This document shows positions 28,275 to 39,868 of a stretch of 64,000 bases of DNA, one piece after another. The stretch's first letter is position 1, and every line of letters begins with the position of its first letter. Below the pieces are notes generated by a model. That model searched no databases and had not been told where the DNA came from. It saw only the letters and a program-made list of their open reading frames with translations. Both the position numbers and the translations under genes were made by a program. The stretch covers positions 74,710-138,709 of the forward strand of contig JAMCRJ010000025.1 in assembly GCA_023381645.1 (NCBI GenBank), written 5' to 3'. The stretch comes from Gammaproteobacteria bacterium (GTDB taxonomy: Bacteria; Pseudomonadota; Gammaproteobacteria; Acidithiobacillales; Acidithiobacillaceae).

Positions 28275-28643
28275 TCAACTCCGATGTCCGCAGGAGGAGG
28301 CCGAGGAAGCGGAGGCCTCATCTCCCGTGGTGAATGACGACCCGCAACCGCAGGTTCCCGTAGCATTGGGGTTTTCGAAACGGAAGCCGCTGCCGCTGAG
28401 TTCGTCCACATAGTCAATGACGACCCCGCTGAGCAGCGGGGCGCTGGCGTTGTCCACGTAAACCGGCACGCCCTCTATCGCCACCACGGTGTCCTCGGCG
28501 CCTGCTTCGGCCTCCAATCCCATTCCATATTGATAACCGGAACAACCGCCCCCGGTTACCGCAACCCGTAATCCGCTCGCTTCAGGATTCTCGGCAAGCA
28601 GATTCTTTACGACATCAATGGCTTTTTCCGTCAATATCAGCAT
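28275..28643 (-). CDS. IscA/HesB-type FeS carrier, first gene of the nifUSVPW operon
   Basis: This 122-residue A-type carrier has the three conserved cysteines C34 (GGGCSG), C98 and C100 (TCGCGSS). A short Ser-rich tail ending SCGHRS follows. It is the nif-specific IscA often placed before nifU. The start is the ATG at 28643. It is preceded by a sigma54 promoter and a NifA site and heads the operon down to 20807. Confidence 0.92.
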   Translation of the reverse strand: MLILTEKAIDVVKNLLAENPEASGLRVAVTGGGCSGYQYGMGLEAEAGAEDTVVAIEGVPVYVDNASAPLLSGVVIDYVDELSGSGFRFENPNATGTCGCGSSFTTGDEASASSASSCGHRS

Positions 28644-28680
28644 GACATGCTCCTTACGCGACAGGGGTTCCTGTATGCTT

Positions 28681-28700
28681 CTTTGCAAGACTTGGGCCAG
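28681..28700 (-). promoter_or_regulatory. Sigma54 -24/-12 promoter of iscA-nifUSVPW
   Basis: On the minus strand, CTGGCCCAAGTCTTGCAAAG matches CTGGC-N8-TTGCA with GG-N10-GC spacing. The predicted start is about 30 bases before the iscA-like ATG. Confidence 0.8.
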
Positions 28701-28773
28701 CTTTTTGGTTTGTTATCAACTTATTGTTATTATGATGATTCACAATGGATCTGGAGTTGTCATTGGTGCGTTT

Positions 28774-28789
28774 TGTTGGTTTCTCTACA
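28774..28789. promoter_or_regulatory. NifA upstream activator site for iscA-nifU
   Basis: TGTtggtttctctACA is an exact TGT-N10-ACA site about 76 bases upstream of the -24 element. Confidence 0.75.
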
Positions 28790-28843
28790 TCTTCTAGGAT
28801 GGTTTTGCAAGAAAACGAACATCACGGGCAGGGCCGCAATGTC

Positions 28844-28875
28844 AAAAACCCGGAGACCGCTGGGTTTCCGGGTTT
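28844..28875 (-). terminator. Rho-independent terminator of the nifH operon
   Basis: The nine-base stem AAACCCGGA/TCCGGGTTT has a 12-base loop and, read on the minus strand, ends in a T-run (TTTTTG). It lies 25 bases after the stop of the gene at 28900 and closes the transcript coming from nifH/nifE. Confidence 0.85.
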
Positions 28876-28899
28876 CCACTAAAGCAATGGCAAAAGCGC

Positions 28900-29493
28900 T
28901 TATACGGGCCGGTTTTCGCCGGGATCACGTACCGGGCCCATGCTGGCCAAGCAGTCTGCATAGCTGATCTCGGGGAATACGGTACTATATTGCAAGGCAC
29001 TCTCGGCGATGCGGTTGATCTTGCCTGCCGTGTCGAGTTTTTTGAGGTCGTTGCGTTCCAGTCCGAACAAGTCCAGCAGTTCATTGTAGACCGTCGCTTC
29101 ATCCAGCGGCAGGATATAAAATGGGATACCCTTATATTCCAGATGGTAACGCTTGCTGAAGTCGATATTGTTGCAGTAAATAAAATATTTACCAGAGGGT
29201 TCAAGATACTCGGCCAGCGCCGTTACCAGTGCGTCCAGATAACCAAAAGACAGAAGATAGCAGGATAAAAAAGAAATCTTTTTGGCGCCCGGCTCCGCCG
29301 AACTGATGACTTGTTGTGCAAGGAGTTCCGGTGGACGTGCTTCATCGGCCACGGCGGTGGCAAATTTGATGGCCAGTTCGCCGCGAAAACCGAAGCGTCC
29401 CTGCGCGTTCAGTTCTCCCTTGAATACCTGGTTCAGCAGTCTTTTCTGAGTGTCGAGCCCTGCAAATGCGCTTTGTTCGATGCTGATGGACAT
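28900..29493 (-). CDS. Protein of unknown function, last gene of the nifHDK-ENX operon
   Basis: This 197-residue soluble protein starts MSISIEQSAFAGLDTQKRLL. The ATG at 29493 has a GGAG site six bases upstream. The sequence is acidic and helical and has an IYCNNIDFSKRYHLEYKGIP segment. I do not recognise the family. Its position after nifQ and before a strong terminator means it is expressed with nitrogenase. Confidence 0.7.
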   Translation of the reverse strand: MSISIEQSAFAGLDTQKRLLNQVFKGELNAQGRFGFRGELAIKFATAVADEARPPELLAQQVISSAEPGAKKISFLSCYLLSFGYLDALVTALAEYLEPSGKYFIYCNNIDFSKRYHLEYKGIPFYILPLDEATVYNELLDLFGLERNDLKKLDTAGKINRIAESALQYSTVFPEISYADCLASMGPVRDPGENRPV

Positions 29494-29558
29494 AAATGAC
29501 TCCATAGGGGTAGGGGTAAAATATTGCTTCCGGACCGGGTTGCGGATGCTTATAGGTT

Positions 29559-30212
29559 TTAGCCCCGGGCAGCCAGGAGGTTCCAACCATTGGCATCCTC
29601 CGGGCCGAAGCACTGGGCATAATCATTACAAACATCGCAACTGGGTGCCTGGCAGATCCGGACTTCAGCCTGGTCACACAACTGCTTATAAAAGAACTTC
29701 TTCCATTTCATGTTGCCCGCATTTTTGAAATACAGTCCCGGGAAATGGCGTTTGATCATCTCACTGAGGTCCTCACGATTCGTCAGGCCCAGGTCCTGCC
29801 ACAAGTGATCATTACCCAGGCAGCCCGCGGCGAGAATGGCCGCCACCCACTCTGTGGCCTGATCAACGCTGGCACGGTGATCCAGGAAGAGCTTGACCAG
29901 ATCGCCAGTTTCCTCATTGCGCGCGGACGCTTTGTTTTCTTTCCCCAGACACTGGCACAGAAAGGTCCCGCCTGCAGCGCTATGGAGATATACCTTCGTG
30001 CATTGCGCGGTCGAGCGCGATTCCTCTATCCGCGGGAAATAACGAGAAATCAGATGGCTCAGTTGCCTGATCTCCAGGCCAAGCGCCATGCTGATGTTGC
30101 CCTTGCGTTCCATGGCGCGATGGCTGATACACAGCGCAAAAAAACGCGCGTCAGAGAATGCCTCATCCGGGTTGCGACCAGACATCAGAATGTCATATAT
30201 GGCAGTCTTCAT
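29559..30212 (-). CDS. nifQ: NifQ, molybdenum donor for FeMo-cofactor synthesis
   Basis: This 217-residue protein ends with the NifQ cysteine motif C-x4-C-x2-C-x5-C (CQAPSCDVCNDYAQCF), which holds a [Mo-Fe3-S4] cluster. NifQ supplies molybdenum to NifEN/NifH. The N-terminal 150 residues are helical, as in other NifQ. It is placed after fdxB in the nifE transcript. This molybdenum step links the operon to the candidate uptake genes elsewhere in the window. Confidence 0.92.
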   Translation of the reverse strand: MKTAIYDILMSGRNPDEAFSDARFFALCISHRAMERKGNISMALGLEIRQLSHLISRYFPRIEESRSTAQCTKVYLHSAAGGTFLCQCLGKENKASARNEETGDLVKLFLDHRASVDQATEWVAAILAAGCLGNDHLWQDLGLTNREDLSEMIKRHFPGLYFKNAGNMKWKKFFYKQLCDQAEVRICQAPSCDVCNDYAQCFGPEDANGWNLLAARG

Positions 30213-30233
30213 GGATGCACTCCCTCTGAACCC

Positions 30234-30542
30234 CTATGCCGGGACGCTGATCGCTAGGGACATGGATGCGTGGGTATAGCAGTTTTTGGGGCAAACCCGG
30301 GAGCAGGCCTCGCAGCCAATACATTTTTCCGGATGCGCAATGGTCATGAATTTGCGCTCTGCCTCGTCATCGTCCGCTGCGACCAGTTCCCCCTCTTCAG
30401 TAAGACCAACAAGGTTCAGCACATCCCGACCGCAGGCGCGGAAACAACGCCCGCAGCCGATGCACTTTTCTTCATTGATATGTTCGACAAACTGGGGTGT
30501 CCAGCCGAGGCCACCCTTGGTGATGCCGGTTATGTCGTGCAT
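30234..30542 (-). CDS. fdxB: Nif-specific 2[4Fe-4S] ferredoxin (ferredoxin III type)
   Basis: This 102-residue ferredoxin has two cluster motifs, [14 protein letters not shown] and [15 protein letters not shown], separated by an acidic insertion ([14 protein letters not shown]). The starting segment [14 protein letters not shown] is typical of the nif-specific ferredoxin III family encoded with nifX. It may feed electrons to nitrogenase or to cofactor assembly. Confidence 0.88.
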   Translation of the reverse strand: MHDITGITKGGLGWTPQFVEHINEEKCIGCGRCFRACGRDVLNLVGLTEEGELVAADDDEAERKFMTIAHPEKCIGCEACSRVCPKNCYTHASMSLAISVPA

Positions 30543-30546
30543 GCTG

Positions 30547-30810
30547 TCATCCCCCGGGGAAGGATGCGAGCCGCGCCCTGGCCGCCGTCAGATCGCGATA
30601 GGCAGCGTAGGTACGATTCGCCAGTTCCAGAATATTCTCCCAGCCGACGGGCAAATCTTCGGCCAGATCGTGAAGATCCATTTTGGCCTGGGTGGCCTGG
30701 GCATTGAGCCGTTTGATTTCTGTTTTCAATGTGTCTTTTTCGTCCACAATCAACTCCCAGTGATTGGTCTGTTCCTCTACTATCGGTAACATCTCCATCA
30801 ATGCAGACAT
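30547..30810 (-). CDS. Small helical nif-associated protein (DUF683/CCE_0567 type)
   Basis: This 87-residue two-helix protein contains [33 protein letters not shown] and [11 protein letters not shown], the pattern of a small Rop-like metal-binding family found beside nifX. I take the ATG at 30810 (MSALMEML) as start. It lies between the nifX-associated gene and fdxB. Confidence 0.8.
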   Translation of the reverse strand: MSALMEMLPIVEEQTNHWELIVDEKDTLKTEIKRLNAQATQAKMDLHDLAEDLPVGWENILELANRTYAAYRDLTAARARLASFPGG

Positions 30811-30867
30811 GGCGTCATACTCCTGTGCGCTGATGAACCATAAGCGTGAGCTACAGTGGTTCAAGGG

Positions 30868-31796
<929 letters not shown>

Positions 31797-31825
<29 letters not shown>

Positions 31826-33158
31826 CGTGATCCTCCGTGGGTAGTGGCCAACTATCCGGGCGATTCTCTTCTTCCTGTGCCATTAACAGGTTGCCGATCT
31901 CGAAGGTCAGATCGCGGGCACCGCGATAGCCAAGAGACAGGCGATGGGCGGCGCCGAGCTGGTCAAAAATAGGCAGTCCCATGCGCAGGAAAGCGATATC
32001 CAGTCGCGCCGCCGCCTGCCGTCCATGGGAGTGGGTGATGAGCAAGTCACATCCAGCACTCCGCGCCTCCAGGTCTTCCAGATCACCGATGAGCACTTCT
32101 TCACAAGGCATCTGTTCGAGTAGCGGCGAGTGGGTGGTGGTCACTGCAGCAGTGATGATCGCCCCCATTTCGTTGAACCACGATCCGATATTCCAGAGCA
32201 GGTCAGGCTCGGCGCCGATGGCGATTTTTTTGCCGCCGAAGAAAAAATGACTGTCGAGCATGGCGTCGATCAACTGACTGCGTTGGCGACGATATTTGCC
32301 GGGTACCGGTTGTCCGCTCAACTGACTCAGGCAATCCAATAACTGGTCCGTCGCCTCGATGCCGGTGATGCGATCGAAGAGCACATAAGGCTGGCCGGTC
32401 TTGGTCATCAGGGCTTCTGCCCCAGGACGCATTTGTTCGCCCAGGGCAATGGTCAGTTCCGCCTCACCCATGCGCCGGATGGCATCCACTGGAGTGCCGC
32501 CCAGGGTATTGGGCGTGAAGTCGTCCGGAATGTGGCCGTCCATAGACCCGGAAATATCGGGCAGGATGGTCGCCTCCAGTCCGAAGGATTCACTGATCTC
32601 CCGGAGTTCTTCGATGTCCGCAACGGTGAGGTGGGACCCCACGAGGAAGTTGACGGAACCCTCCCGGCGCGCGCTGCTGGGTTCAGCCAACCCTTTCACC
32701 ATGCTCTCCACGGCCTTTGCCCAGCCGTCCTGAAAAGCATCCTTGAAGTCCGGGGTAGAGACGTAAACCAGCGCCAACTGGTCCAGTTCGGGATGGGTGG
32801 CGCGAAAGTTTTTGAGATAACCATCGACATCATCGCCTTTGGTTTCGGTGACGCCGGTGGAGCAGATGCCGATGATGGCTGGTTTGGTGCGCTGCTGAAT
32901 GTTGAGGATGGCACTACCGATATTGTCCAGCCCGCCCATGACCGTCGCCACCTCACTCATGGCGGTGGTCTGCATGGGAATGCCCTCATTGAAATGCCGC
33001 TGAAAGAGCACCAGACCAAAGGCGGTACAGCCCTGAGAACCATGCAGCATGGGCATGCAGTCGGCAATGCCCAGGAAGGCCAGGGCGCCACCGATGGGCT
33101 GGCTCATTTTGAGGGGGTTGACCGTGCATGCCTTGCGGCTCTGAATGACGGTGCTCAT
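31797..33158 (-). CDS. nifN: NifN, FeMo-cofactor scaffold subunit
   Basis: This 453-residue protein is homologous to NifK and forms the NifEN scaffold. It begins MSTVIQSRKACTVNPLKMSQ and carries MLHGSQGCTAFGLVLFQRHF with a conserved cluster cysteine. The start overlaps the nifE stop (ATGA). It is full length. Confidence 0.94.
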
Positions 33159-34546
33159 GTCCGTGCCTCCCGCATATCCCAGGGCGCGGGTTTGCGCAAT
33201 AAGGTCCACATGGGATTGTAGAGGGCCAGATCAATCTGTTTCACCAGATTGACCATCCCCTCGTAACCGTTATAGGCGTGATGGCGTTCCTGGTTGATGT
33301 CCACCCAGGGCATTTTGTTTTTGAGGGCGGCAAATTGTGAGCGTCCGCCCGACAACAACACATCCGCACGCGCCTCCTGAAACATTTTGTACATTTCCCG
33401 CGGCGTCAGGTCATCCATCATATGTGCATCCTGACCCATGATTTCTTTTATTTTTTCTTTGTCTTCCCTCGTGGATTTCTTGACACTGGTCCCCACCACT
33501 TCCATCCCGCCTTCCTGCAATGCAGACACCACCGACCAGGATTTGACACCCCCTGTAAAGAGCAGCACCCGTTTGCCGCGCAGGCGATGGGTATATTCGG
33601 CGATACGCTGCCAGGCCCTTGCCTCTTCCCGGGCGATCAGTGCCTCGGTGCGGTCGTGGAGTTCTGCCGGGGCTCCTTGCTGGATCAGCAGGCGGGTGAT
33701 CTCCCGGAGCGATTCCGTGGTATCGGAGATGCCATAAAATGACCCCTCAAAGAACGGAATCTGATAACGCTCTTCCATTTTGCGTGCGATATTGATCATG
33801 GATTTGGAGCAGACCATCATATTGGCCCTGGCGCGATGGGATTGCGCCACGTCGTGATATTTGGCGTCACCACTGATGCAGCAGGTTACCCGGATCCCCA
33901 AATGATCGAGGAGCGGTTTGACCTGCCAGAGTTCACCGGAAAGATTGTATTCGCCAATGATATTGATGTCATAGGGCGTACTATATTCGGGCTCCTCCGT
34001 GCCGATCACATAGTCCAGCAGGGCCTCACCCGCCAGTTTGTTGCCGAGATTCTTGGCGCCGACAAAACCGGGAGCATTGACCGGAATAATGGGCTTTGCC
34101 AATTTTTGACTAGCCGCTTTGCAGACGGCTTCGATATCGTCCCCAATCATCGCCGGCACGCAGGTCTGATAGACAAACACCGCCGGCGGATCGTATTTAT
34201 CGATTATCTCTTTGATGGATTTGAAGAGGTGTTTTTCGCCGCCGTAGACCACGTCCAGTTCATTGATGTCGGTGGTAAAGCCGGTGCGATACAGTTGCGA
34301 ACCAGACGATTTTGAACCGCGGTTATCCCAGGAGTTGCCCTCACAGGCAATGGGGCCGTGGACCAGGTGGGCGACGTCGGTAATGGGTTGCAGCGCAATT
34401 TTTGCCCCATCAAAAGCACAACCACCGGCCGCACCGCCCGGCTGCAGCACCTTGGTGCAGCCTTTCTTGCGCTCTTTGTCGGACTTGCTCTGGTTTTTGC
34501 TGCATCCCGGCTCATTAAAAACGTCCTGGATTTTGTTCTGCAACAT
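33155..34546 (-). CDS. nifE: NifE, FeMo-cofactor scaffold subunit
   Basis: This 463-residue NifD homologue starts MLQNKIQDVFNEPGCSKNQS, a typical NifE leader with its KGCTK..QPGGAAGGCAFDGA cysteines. VHGPIACEGNSWDNRG and [17 protein letters not shown] carry further cluster ligands. It forms an alpha2beta2 scaffold with NifN on which the cofactor is completed. It lies 18 bp after a ferredoxin gene. Confidence 0.95.
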   Translation of the reverse strand: MLQNKIQDVFNEPGCSKNQSKSDKERKKGCTKVLQPGGAAGGCAFDGAKIALQPITDVAHLVHGPIACEGNSWDNRGSKSSGSQLYRTGFTTDINELDVVYGGEKHLFKSIKEIIDKYDPPAVFVYQTCVPAMIGDDIEAVCKAASQKLAKPIIPVNAPGFVGAKNLGNKLAGEALLDYVIGTEEPEYSTPYDINIIGEYNLSGELWQVKPLLDHLGIRVTCCISGDAKYHDVAQSHRARANMMVCSKSMINIARKMEERYQIPFFEGSFYGISDTTESLREITRLLIQQGAPAELHDRTEALIAREEARAWQRIAEYTHRLRGKRVLLFTGGVKSWSVVSALQEGGMEVVGTSVKKSTREDKEKIKEIMGQDAHMMDDLTPREMYKMFQEARADVLLSGGRSQFAALKNKMPWVDINQERHHAYNGYEGMVNLVKQIDLALYNPMWTLLRKPAPWDMREART

Positions 34547-34564
34547 AAAGCACCTCCTGGTAAG

Positions 34565-34909
34565 TCAGAATGCGACAAAGAACTGATCACTGGTCCCCAC
34601 TATGCACTGGCAGGCCAGCCGCCAATAGGGTCCTTTCCACGGTTTCTGACCTTCACTGGCCAGCATGGCGGGGAGCTTGCCGAGGCACTGCAACGTTTGT
34701 TTTTCAAAAACATTCAGACACAACTGCTGTTGCTTCCCCTGCGGGGTCACCCGCACCGCGCAAGTTCCGCAAAGGCCTTTCTGACAATGGACGGGCAGGG
34801 GTACATTCCATATGCGGGCCATCTTCAGGAGAGATATGGGCTGATGGTTGCGACAGGACATAGACCAGTCGCCCCCGATACGCGGTGAAATAAATTGCAC
34901 CAGTCCCAT
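34565..34909 (-). CDS. [2Fe-2S] ferredoxin (second of a pair between nifK and nifE)
   Basis: This 114-residue plant/Shethna-like ferredoxin has CQKGLCGTCAV and a distant RLACQC, giving the four cluster cysteines. A short C-terminal ending, SDQFFVAF, follows. It is paralogous to its upstream neighbour at 34934 (shared W-R-L-A-C-Q end) but diverged. It is a candidate electron donor to nitrogenase or NifEN. Confidence 0.85.
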   Translation of the reverse strand: MGLVQFISPRIGGDWSMSCRNHQPISLLKMARIWNVPLPVHCQKGLCGTCAVRVTPQGKQQQLCLNVFEKQTLQCLGKLPAMLASEGQKPWKGPYWRLACQCIVGTSDQFFVAF

Positions 34910-34933
34910 CGCTCTATCCTCACGAAATAAAAT

Positions 34934-35278
34934 TCAGAGCCTTACCAGAATGTCTTCATCGCGGACGATGTACTGGCATGCCAGGCGCCATGGTGGGGGC
35001 ATGTCCCTCACCTCCGCATCTTCAATTTGTTGTTTACTGATTTTTCCCGAAAACCGGAGAACTGTTTTTTCCTTTTCAGTTAGGTGAATAGCCATGGGTG
35101 TGTCTGCCATCACCACCACTTGTATCGAGCAAGATCCACATTCACCATTTTCGCATTCAAAGTCAATCGGCACCTTATGCGCCTTGGCTACGGATAATAG
35201 GGTATGACAATCCCCGGCTGTGGCATAAACCGTGAGGTCTTTAGCCATTTTGGGGGAGGTGAAAGTGATATTTGCCAT
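34934..35278 (-). CDS. [2Fe-2S] ferredoxin (first of a pair between nifK and nifE)
   Basis: This 114-residue ferredoxin has CENGECGSC and RLACQY for the [2Fe-2S] cluster and a KEKTVLRFSGKISKQQIEDA insertion between them. It lies 61 bp after nifK in the same transcript. Its tight link to nifHDK suggests a role as a nitrogenase electron carrier. Confidence 0.87.
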   Translation of the reverse strand: MANITFTSPKMAKDLTVYATAGDCHTLLSVAKAHKVPIDFECENGECGSCSIQVVVMADTPMAIHLTEKEKTVLRFSGKISKQQIEDAEVRDMPPPWRLACQYIVRDEDILVRL

Positions 35279-35339
35279 GCTGCTGCTCCTTGAGAGGCGA
35301 CGCTAACGCGCCGCCGGATAGCCGATATGGCCTTAGCGA

Positions 35340-36899
35340 TTAACGAATAATGTCGAAACTGTAATCGCTCTGACTCGGCACATTACTGTTGTTGTCGATC
35401 TCATCAAAAATCTTGTCCAATATGCGAACCAGCATATTCATGCCGCCCTGATATCCCCAAATGGGATAGCGGTGATGATGATGGCGATCAAAGACCGGGA
35501 AGCCGTAACGGATAAGGGGCGTGCCCGTATCGCGTTCCAGATATTTCCCGTAGGTATTGCCAAAGAGGAAATCCACCGGCTCGGTGAACAGCAGACTGCG
35601 CATATGCCAGAGATCCTTGCCGGCATAGACATGACAATCCTTGCCGAAGGGCGAACTGTCGAACAGTGCCTGCACTTTCTCCGCCCAATGCTTGGACCCA
35701 TTGGTAGCCAGTACATGGGTGGGTTCGCCACCCAGTTCCATCAGGAAGGCCGCCAGACCGAGGCACTGATCCGGATCACCGTAGATGGCAAACTTTTTGC
35801 CGTGAATGTGCGCCGTGGAATCCGCAATGGCATCCACCAGACGCCCACGTTCCTTTTTCAGTTCATCGGGAATCGTTTTGCCGCTGACACGGGACAATTC
35901 CATAATGAATTTGTCCGTACCCGATACGCCGATGGGGCAATTCAGGGCGACGACTTCCTGGCCGTGCTCTGCAATGAAAGGCAAAGTCTTTTCCGTGCAA
36001 TATTCCTGCATGGAGAAAGTGGCTTTGGCATTCAGGGCTGCGGCCGTATCTTCCAGAGTGGTGCCGCCGTCATACATGCGGAATTTCCCGTCGCTCGGCG
36101 TATCAAAGACATCGCTGGCGTCGGCCAGGATCGTATATTCCAGGTTCATGAGATCCAGGATGCGCTTCACTTCACGGGTGTTGCCGACGGTATAACCGTC
36201 AAAGCCGCCAATGAAGTTGATCTTCTCGTTGGGTTCGCGCACGAGTGCTGGTACGGTACCCGCTTTGCCGTCCCAAAAATGCGCCAGTACACCCTTCAGG
36301 GCGTTGTCATAGCCGGTGATATGGCTGCCGACAAACGCCGGAGTGTGGGCGAAAGGCACATCATATTCTTCTGGTACGCTGCCTTTTTCCTTGGAGGTTT
36401 TGATGAAGGCGTTCAGGTCGTCACCGATCACTTCCGCCATGCAGGTGGTGGAAACGGCAATCATCTTGGGTTTATACATGGCGTAGGCATTGGCGAGGCC
36501 GTCAACCATGTTGTTGAGTCCGCCGAATACCGCGGCGTCCTCGGTCATGGAGGAGGACACACAGGAAGTGGGCTCCTTGAAATGCCGGCTCAGGTGACTG
36601 CGATAATAGGCAACGCAACCCTGCGAACCATGCACAAAAGGCAAGGTGCTCTCAAAACCCACAGCCGCAAACACGGCACCCAGGGGCTGGCAGGCCTTGG
36701 CCGGATTTACCGTCAAGGCCTCACGGGCAAAATTCTTTTCCCGATAATCCCACGTCTTTGTCCATTCACGAACCTGCACAAGCTTGTCGTTTGGTACTGC
36801 GTTTTCAAATTGTTCCTTCTTGTTCTTGAACATCTCCTGGTATTCCGGTTCACGGAACAGGTTGAAGTGATCAAGCACCTTTTCAGCATTCTGACCCAT
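35340..36899 (-). CDS. nifK: NifK, MoFe protein beta subunit
   Basis: This 519-residue subunit shares the P-cluster with NifD. The P-cluster cysteines are C70 (NPAKAC), C95 (HGSQGC) and C153 (VSTTC), the same numbers as in the Azotobacter protein. I choose the ATG at 36899 ([12 protein letters not shown]), which has a GAGGAA site, over the in-frame ATG at 36914. It is full length and follows nifD by 78 bp. Confidence 0.97.
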   Translation of the reverse strand: MGQNAEKVLDHFNLFREPEYQEMFKNKKEQFENAVPNDKLVQVREWTKTWDYREKNFAREALTVNPAKACQPLGAVFAAVGFESTLPFVHGSQGCVAYYRSHLSRHFKEPTSCVSSSMTEDAAVFGGLNNMVDGLANAYAMYKPKMIAVSTTCMAEVIGDDLNAFIKTSKEKGSVPEEYDVPFAHTPAFVGSHITGYDNALKGVLAHFWDGKAGTVPALVREPNEKINFIGGFDGYTVGNTREVKRILDLMNLEYTILADASDVFDTPSDGKFRMYDGGTTLEDTAAALNAKATFSMQEYCTEKTLPFIAEHGQEVVALNCPIGVSGTDKFIMELSRVSGKTIPDELKKERGRLVDAIADSTAHIHGKKFAIYGDPDQCLGLAAFLMELGGEPTHVLATNGSKHWAEKVQALFDSSPFGKDCHVYAGKDLWHMRSLLFTEPVDFLFGNTYGKYLERDTGTPLIRYGFPVFDRHHHHRYPIWGYQGGMNMLVRILDKIFDEIDNNSNVPSQSDYSFDIIR

Positions 36900-36923
36900 G
36901 GCGTTATTCCTCATTCGATCGTT

Positions 36924-36969
36924 GGGGCGGTCCGTTGTCCGCCGATAAGCGGGCGGCAGGTGCCGCCCC
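36924..36969. repeat. Hairpin between nifD and nifK
   Basis: GGGGCGG (36924-36930) pairs with CCGCCCC (36963-36969), enclosing a smaller GC-rich stem. There is no T-tract. It may shield the upstream mRNA from 3' decay or attenuate transcription. Confidence 0.5.
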
Positions 36970-36977
36970 GACGGTGA

Positions 36978-38456
36978 TTACTCCCAGGGAGTTTTGGTCA
37001 AACTCCACACCGGGTTGTTGATGGCCATATCCATATCCCGTGCGAAGATGGCGAAGCCGTCATAGCCGTGATAAGGGCCGGAATAATCCCAGGAGTGCAT
37101 CTGCCGGAAAGGTACGCCCATCTTCTGGAAGACATACTTTTCCTTGATGCCGGAACCCACGAGATCTGGTTGAATGGTTTCCACCATCTTTTCGAACTCG
37201 TAACCAGTCACGTCGTCATAAATCAGCGTGCCGTCTTTCACATCATGGGTAGTACGCTGATAGTCGTCGTTGTGGCCGAATTCATAGCCGGTTCCCACCA
37301 CATTCATACCGAGGTCTTCATAGGCGCCGATGACATGTCGAGGACGCAAACCACCGACAAATAGCATGACCGTTCTGCCTTCCAGACGTGGCCGGTATTT
37401 GGCGATCACTTTCTCGGTGAGGCGGTTGTACTTCTCAATGACCCGTTCTGCGCCTTCCTTGATATGATCATCAAAATAACCGGCGATCGTCCGCAAAGAC
37501 TCCGCAATTTTGGAAGGTCCGAAGAAGTTGTACTCGACCCACGGCACGCCATGCTTTTCTTCCATGTAGCGGGAGATATAGTTCATGGAGCGGTAGCAGT
37601 GCAGGACATTCAATTTGGCCATGGGCGTGTTTTCCAATTCCGCCAGGGAACCATCACCGGACCACTGGGCAATCACCCGCAGACCCATCTCTTCCAGCAG
37701 GATACGCGAACTCCAGGCATCACCACCGATGTTATAGTCACCAATAATGGCAACATCATAAGGAGTCTTTTCAAAAGCCTTGGGTTCCGCACCCTGCTTC
37801 TCGAACACATAGTCGCGGACACTGTCGTTGGCGATATGGTGGCCGAGCGATTGGGATACCCCCCGGAAACCCTCGCAACGCACCGGAACAATGGTTTTGC
37901 CACCAAATTCCTTCGACTTCTTTTTGGATACTGCTTCGATGTCGTCTCCGATCAGGCCGATGGGGCATTCCGATTGCACGGTAATACCGTGGTTCAGCGG
38001 GAAGAGATCCTCGATTTCATCCATGATCTTTTCGAGTTTCTTGTCACCGCCGAAAACGATATCTTTTTCCTGAAAATCGGAGGTGAACTGCATCGTGACA
38101 AAGGTATCCACACCCGTGGTGCCGATATAATAGTTACGGCGTGAACCCCAGGAATACTGACCGCAACCGACGGGTCCATGGGAAATATGAATCATGTCCT
38201 TGATTGGGCCCCACACGACGCCCTTTGAACCCGCATAGGCACAACCACGAATGGTCATCACGCCGGGCACCGACTTGATGTTGGATTTGACGCCGCAATC
38301 CGATTTACCTTCCTCATAGACGTTCAGGTGTTTGGCGCGTCTTTTGGCGGTTTTTTCCGGATAGACCTTGAGAACTTCATCAATCAGGGCACGATTGCGC
38401 GTCTTGGTCTCGGCGACAATCTGCTCCCGGGTTTCTTCAGCGGTAATGCTCATCAT
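36978..38456 (-). CDS. nifD: NifD, MoFe protein alpha subunit
   Basis: This 492-residue subunit holds FeMo-cofactor. P-cluster cysteines are C72 ([11 protein letters not shown]), C98 ([11 protein letters not shown]) and C164 ([11 protein letters not shown]). The cofactor ligands are C287 ([10 protein letters not shown]) and H454 (QMHSWDYSG). All required residues are present, which indicates a molybdenum-type enzyme. Two ATG codons in a row mark the start. It lies 60 bp after nifH. Confidence 0.97.
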   Translation of the reverse strand: MMSITAEETREQIVAETKTRNRALIDEVLKVYPEKTAKRRAKHLNVYEEGKSDCGVKSNIKSVPGVMTIRGCAYAGSKGVVWGPIKDMIHISHGPVGCGQYSWGSRRNYYIGTTGVDTFVTMQFTSDFQEKDIVFGGDKKLEKIMDEIEDLFPLNHGITVQSECPIGLIGDDIEAVSKKKSKEFGGKTIVPVRCEGFRGVSQSLGHHIANDSVRDYVFEKQGAEPKAFEKTPYDVAIIGDYNIGGDAWSSRILLEEMGLRVIAQWSGDGSLAELENTPMAKLNVLHCYRSMNYISRYMEEKHGVPWVEYNFFGPSKIAESLRTIAGYFDDHIKEGAERVIEKYNRLTEKVIAKYRPRLEGRTVMLFVGGLRPRHVIGAYEDLGMNVVGTGYEFGHNDDYQRTTHDVKDGTLIYDDVTGYEFEKMVETIQPDLVGSGIKEKYVFQKMGVPFRQMHSWDYSGPYHGYDGFAIFARDMDMAINNPVWSLTKTPWE

Positions 38457-38479
38457 ATCTCTCCTTTAGCGAGAAAAAG

Positions 38480-38511
38480 AGAGGGCAGTCGCCTGACGGC
38501 CGATGCCCTCT
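38480..38511. repeat. Hairpin between nifH and nifD
   Basis: AGAGGGCA pairs with TGCCCTCT across a 16-base loop. Hairpins at this place are common in nifHDK operons and are thought to raise nifH mRNA relative to nifDK. Confidence 0.6.
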
Positions 38512-38516
38512 ATCCA

Positions 38517-39560
<1,044 letters not shown>

Positions 39561-39579
39561 TTAGTGAACTCCGGCAGGC

Positions 39580-39595
39580 TGTTTGAAAACCTACA
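39580..39595. promoter_or_regulatory. NifA upstream activator site 1 of nifH
   Basis: TGTttgaaaacctACA is an exact TGT-N10-ACA site 73 bases upstream of the nifH -24 element. Confidence 0.8.
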
Positions 39596-39609
39596 AAATG
39601 CAGTTTCTA

Positions 39610-39625
39610 TGTCAGGAACCCCACA
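39610..39625. promoter_or_regulatory. NifA upstream activator site 2 of nifH
   Basis: TGTcaggaaccccACA is a second exact site, offset 30 bases (about three helical turns) from the first, so two NifA units could bind the same DNA face. It might also serve the divergent promoter at 39804. Confidence 0.78.
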
Positions 39626-39803
39626 GCATGGACCGACTCATGCAATTCACTACGCTGCCATTGGGTCATGGGGGCGACCTGGTGAAGGCCCAACAAACTC
39701 GGTTTTGTTTGAATGACTTGGTACCTTGTCTGGTCGACGGAAAGTTTTTTCGTTTTCCGGCTGGGAGGCATTCTGGATCTGAACGTGGGGGGCCAAAAAT
39801 ATA

Positions 39804-39819
39804 TGGCATAACATTTGCT
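39804..39819 (+). promoter_or_regulatory. Sigma54 -24/-12 promoter of the pseudo-receiver/draT/draG/nifA operon
   Basis: TGGCATAACATTTGCT has TGGCA, GG-N10-GC spacing and TTGC. The predicted start is about 40 bases before the ATG at 39869. The two NifA sites lie about 180-210 bases upstream. If used, nifA would be positively autoregulated. Confidence 0.7.
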
Positions 39820-39868
39820 TTGATTACCCATTCAAGCACGACGGCTTGCTCATTTTGGGGAGGACGAT

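Noticed and set aside
35472..36977. 501-residue plus-strand frame opposite nifK
   Set aside because: Shadow of nifK, whose P-cluster cysteines are all in place.
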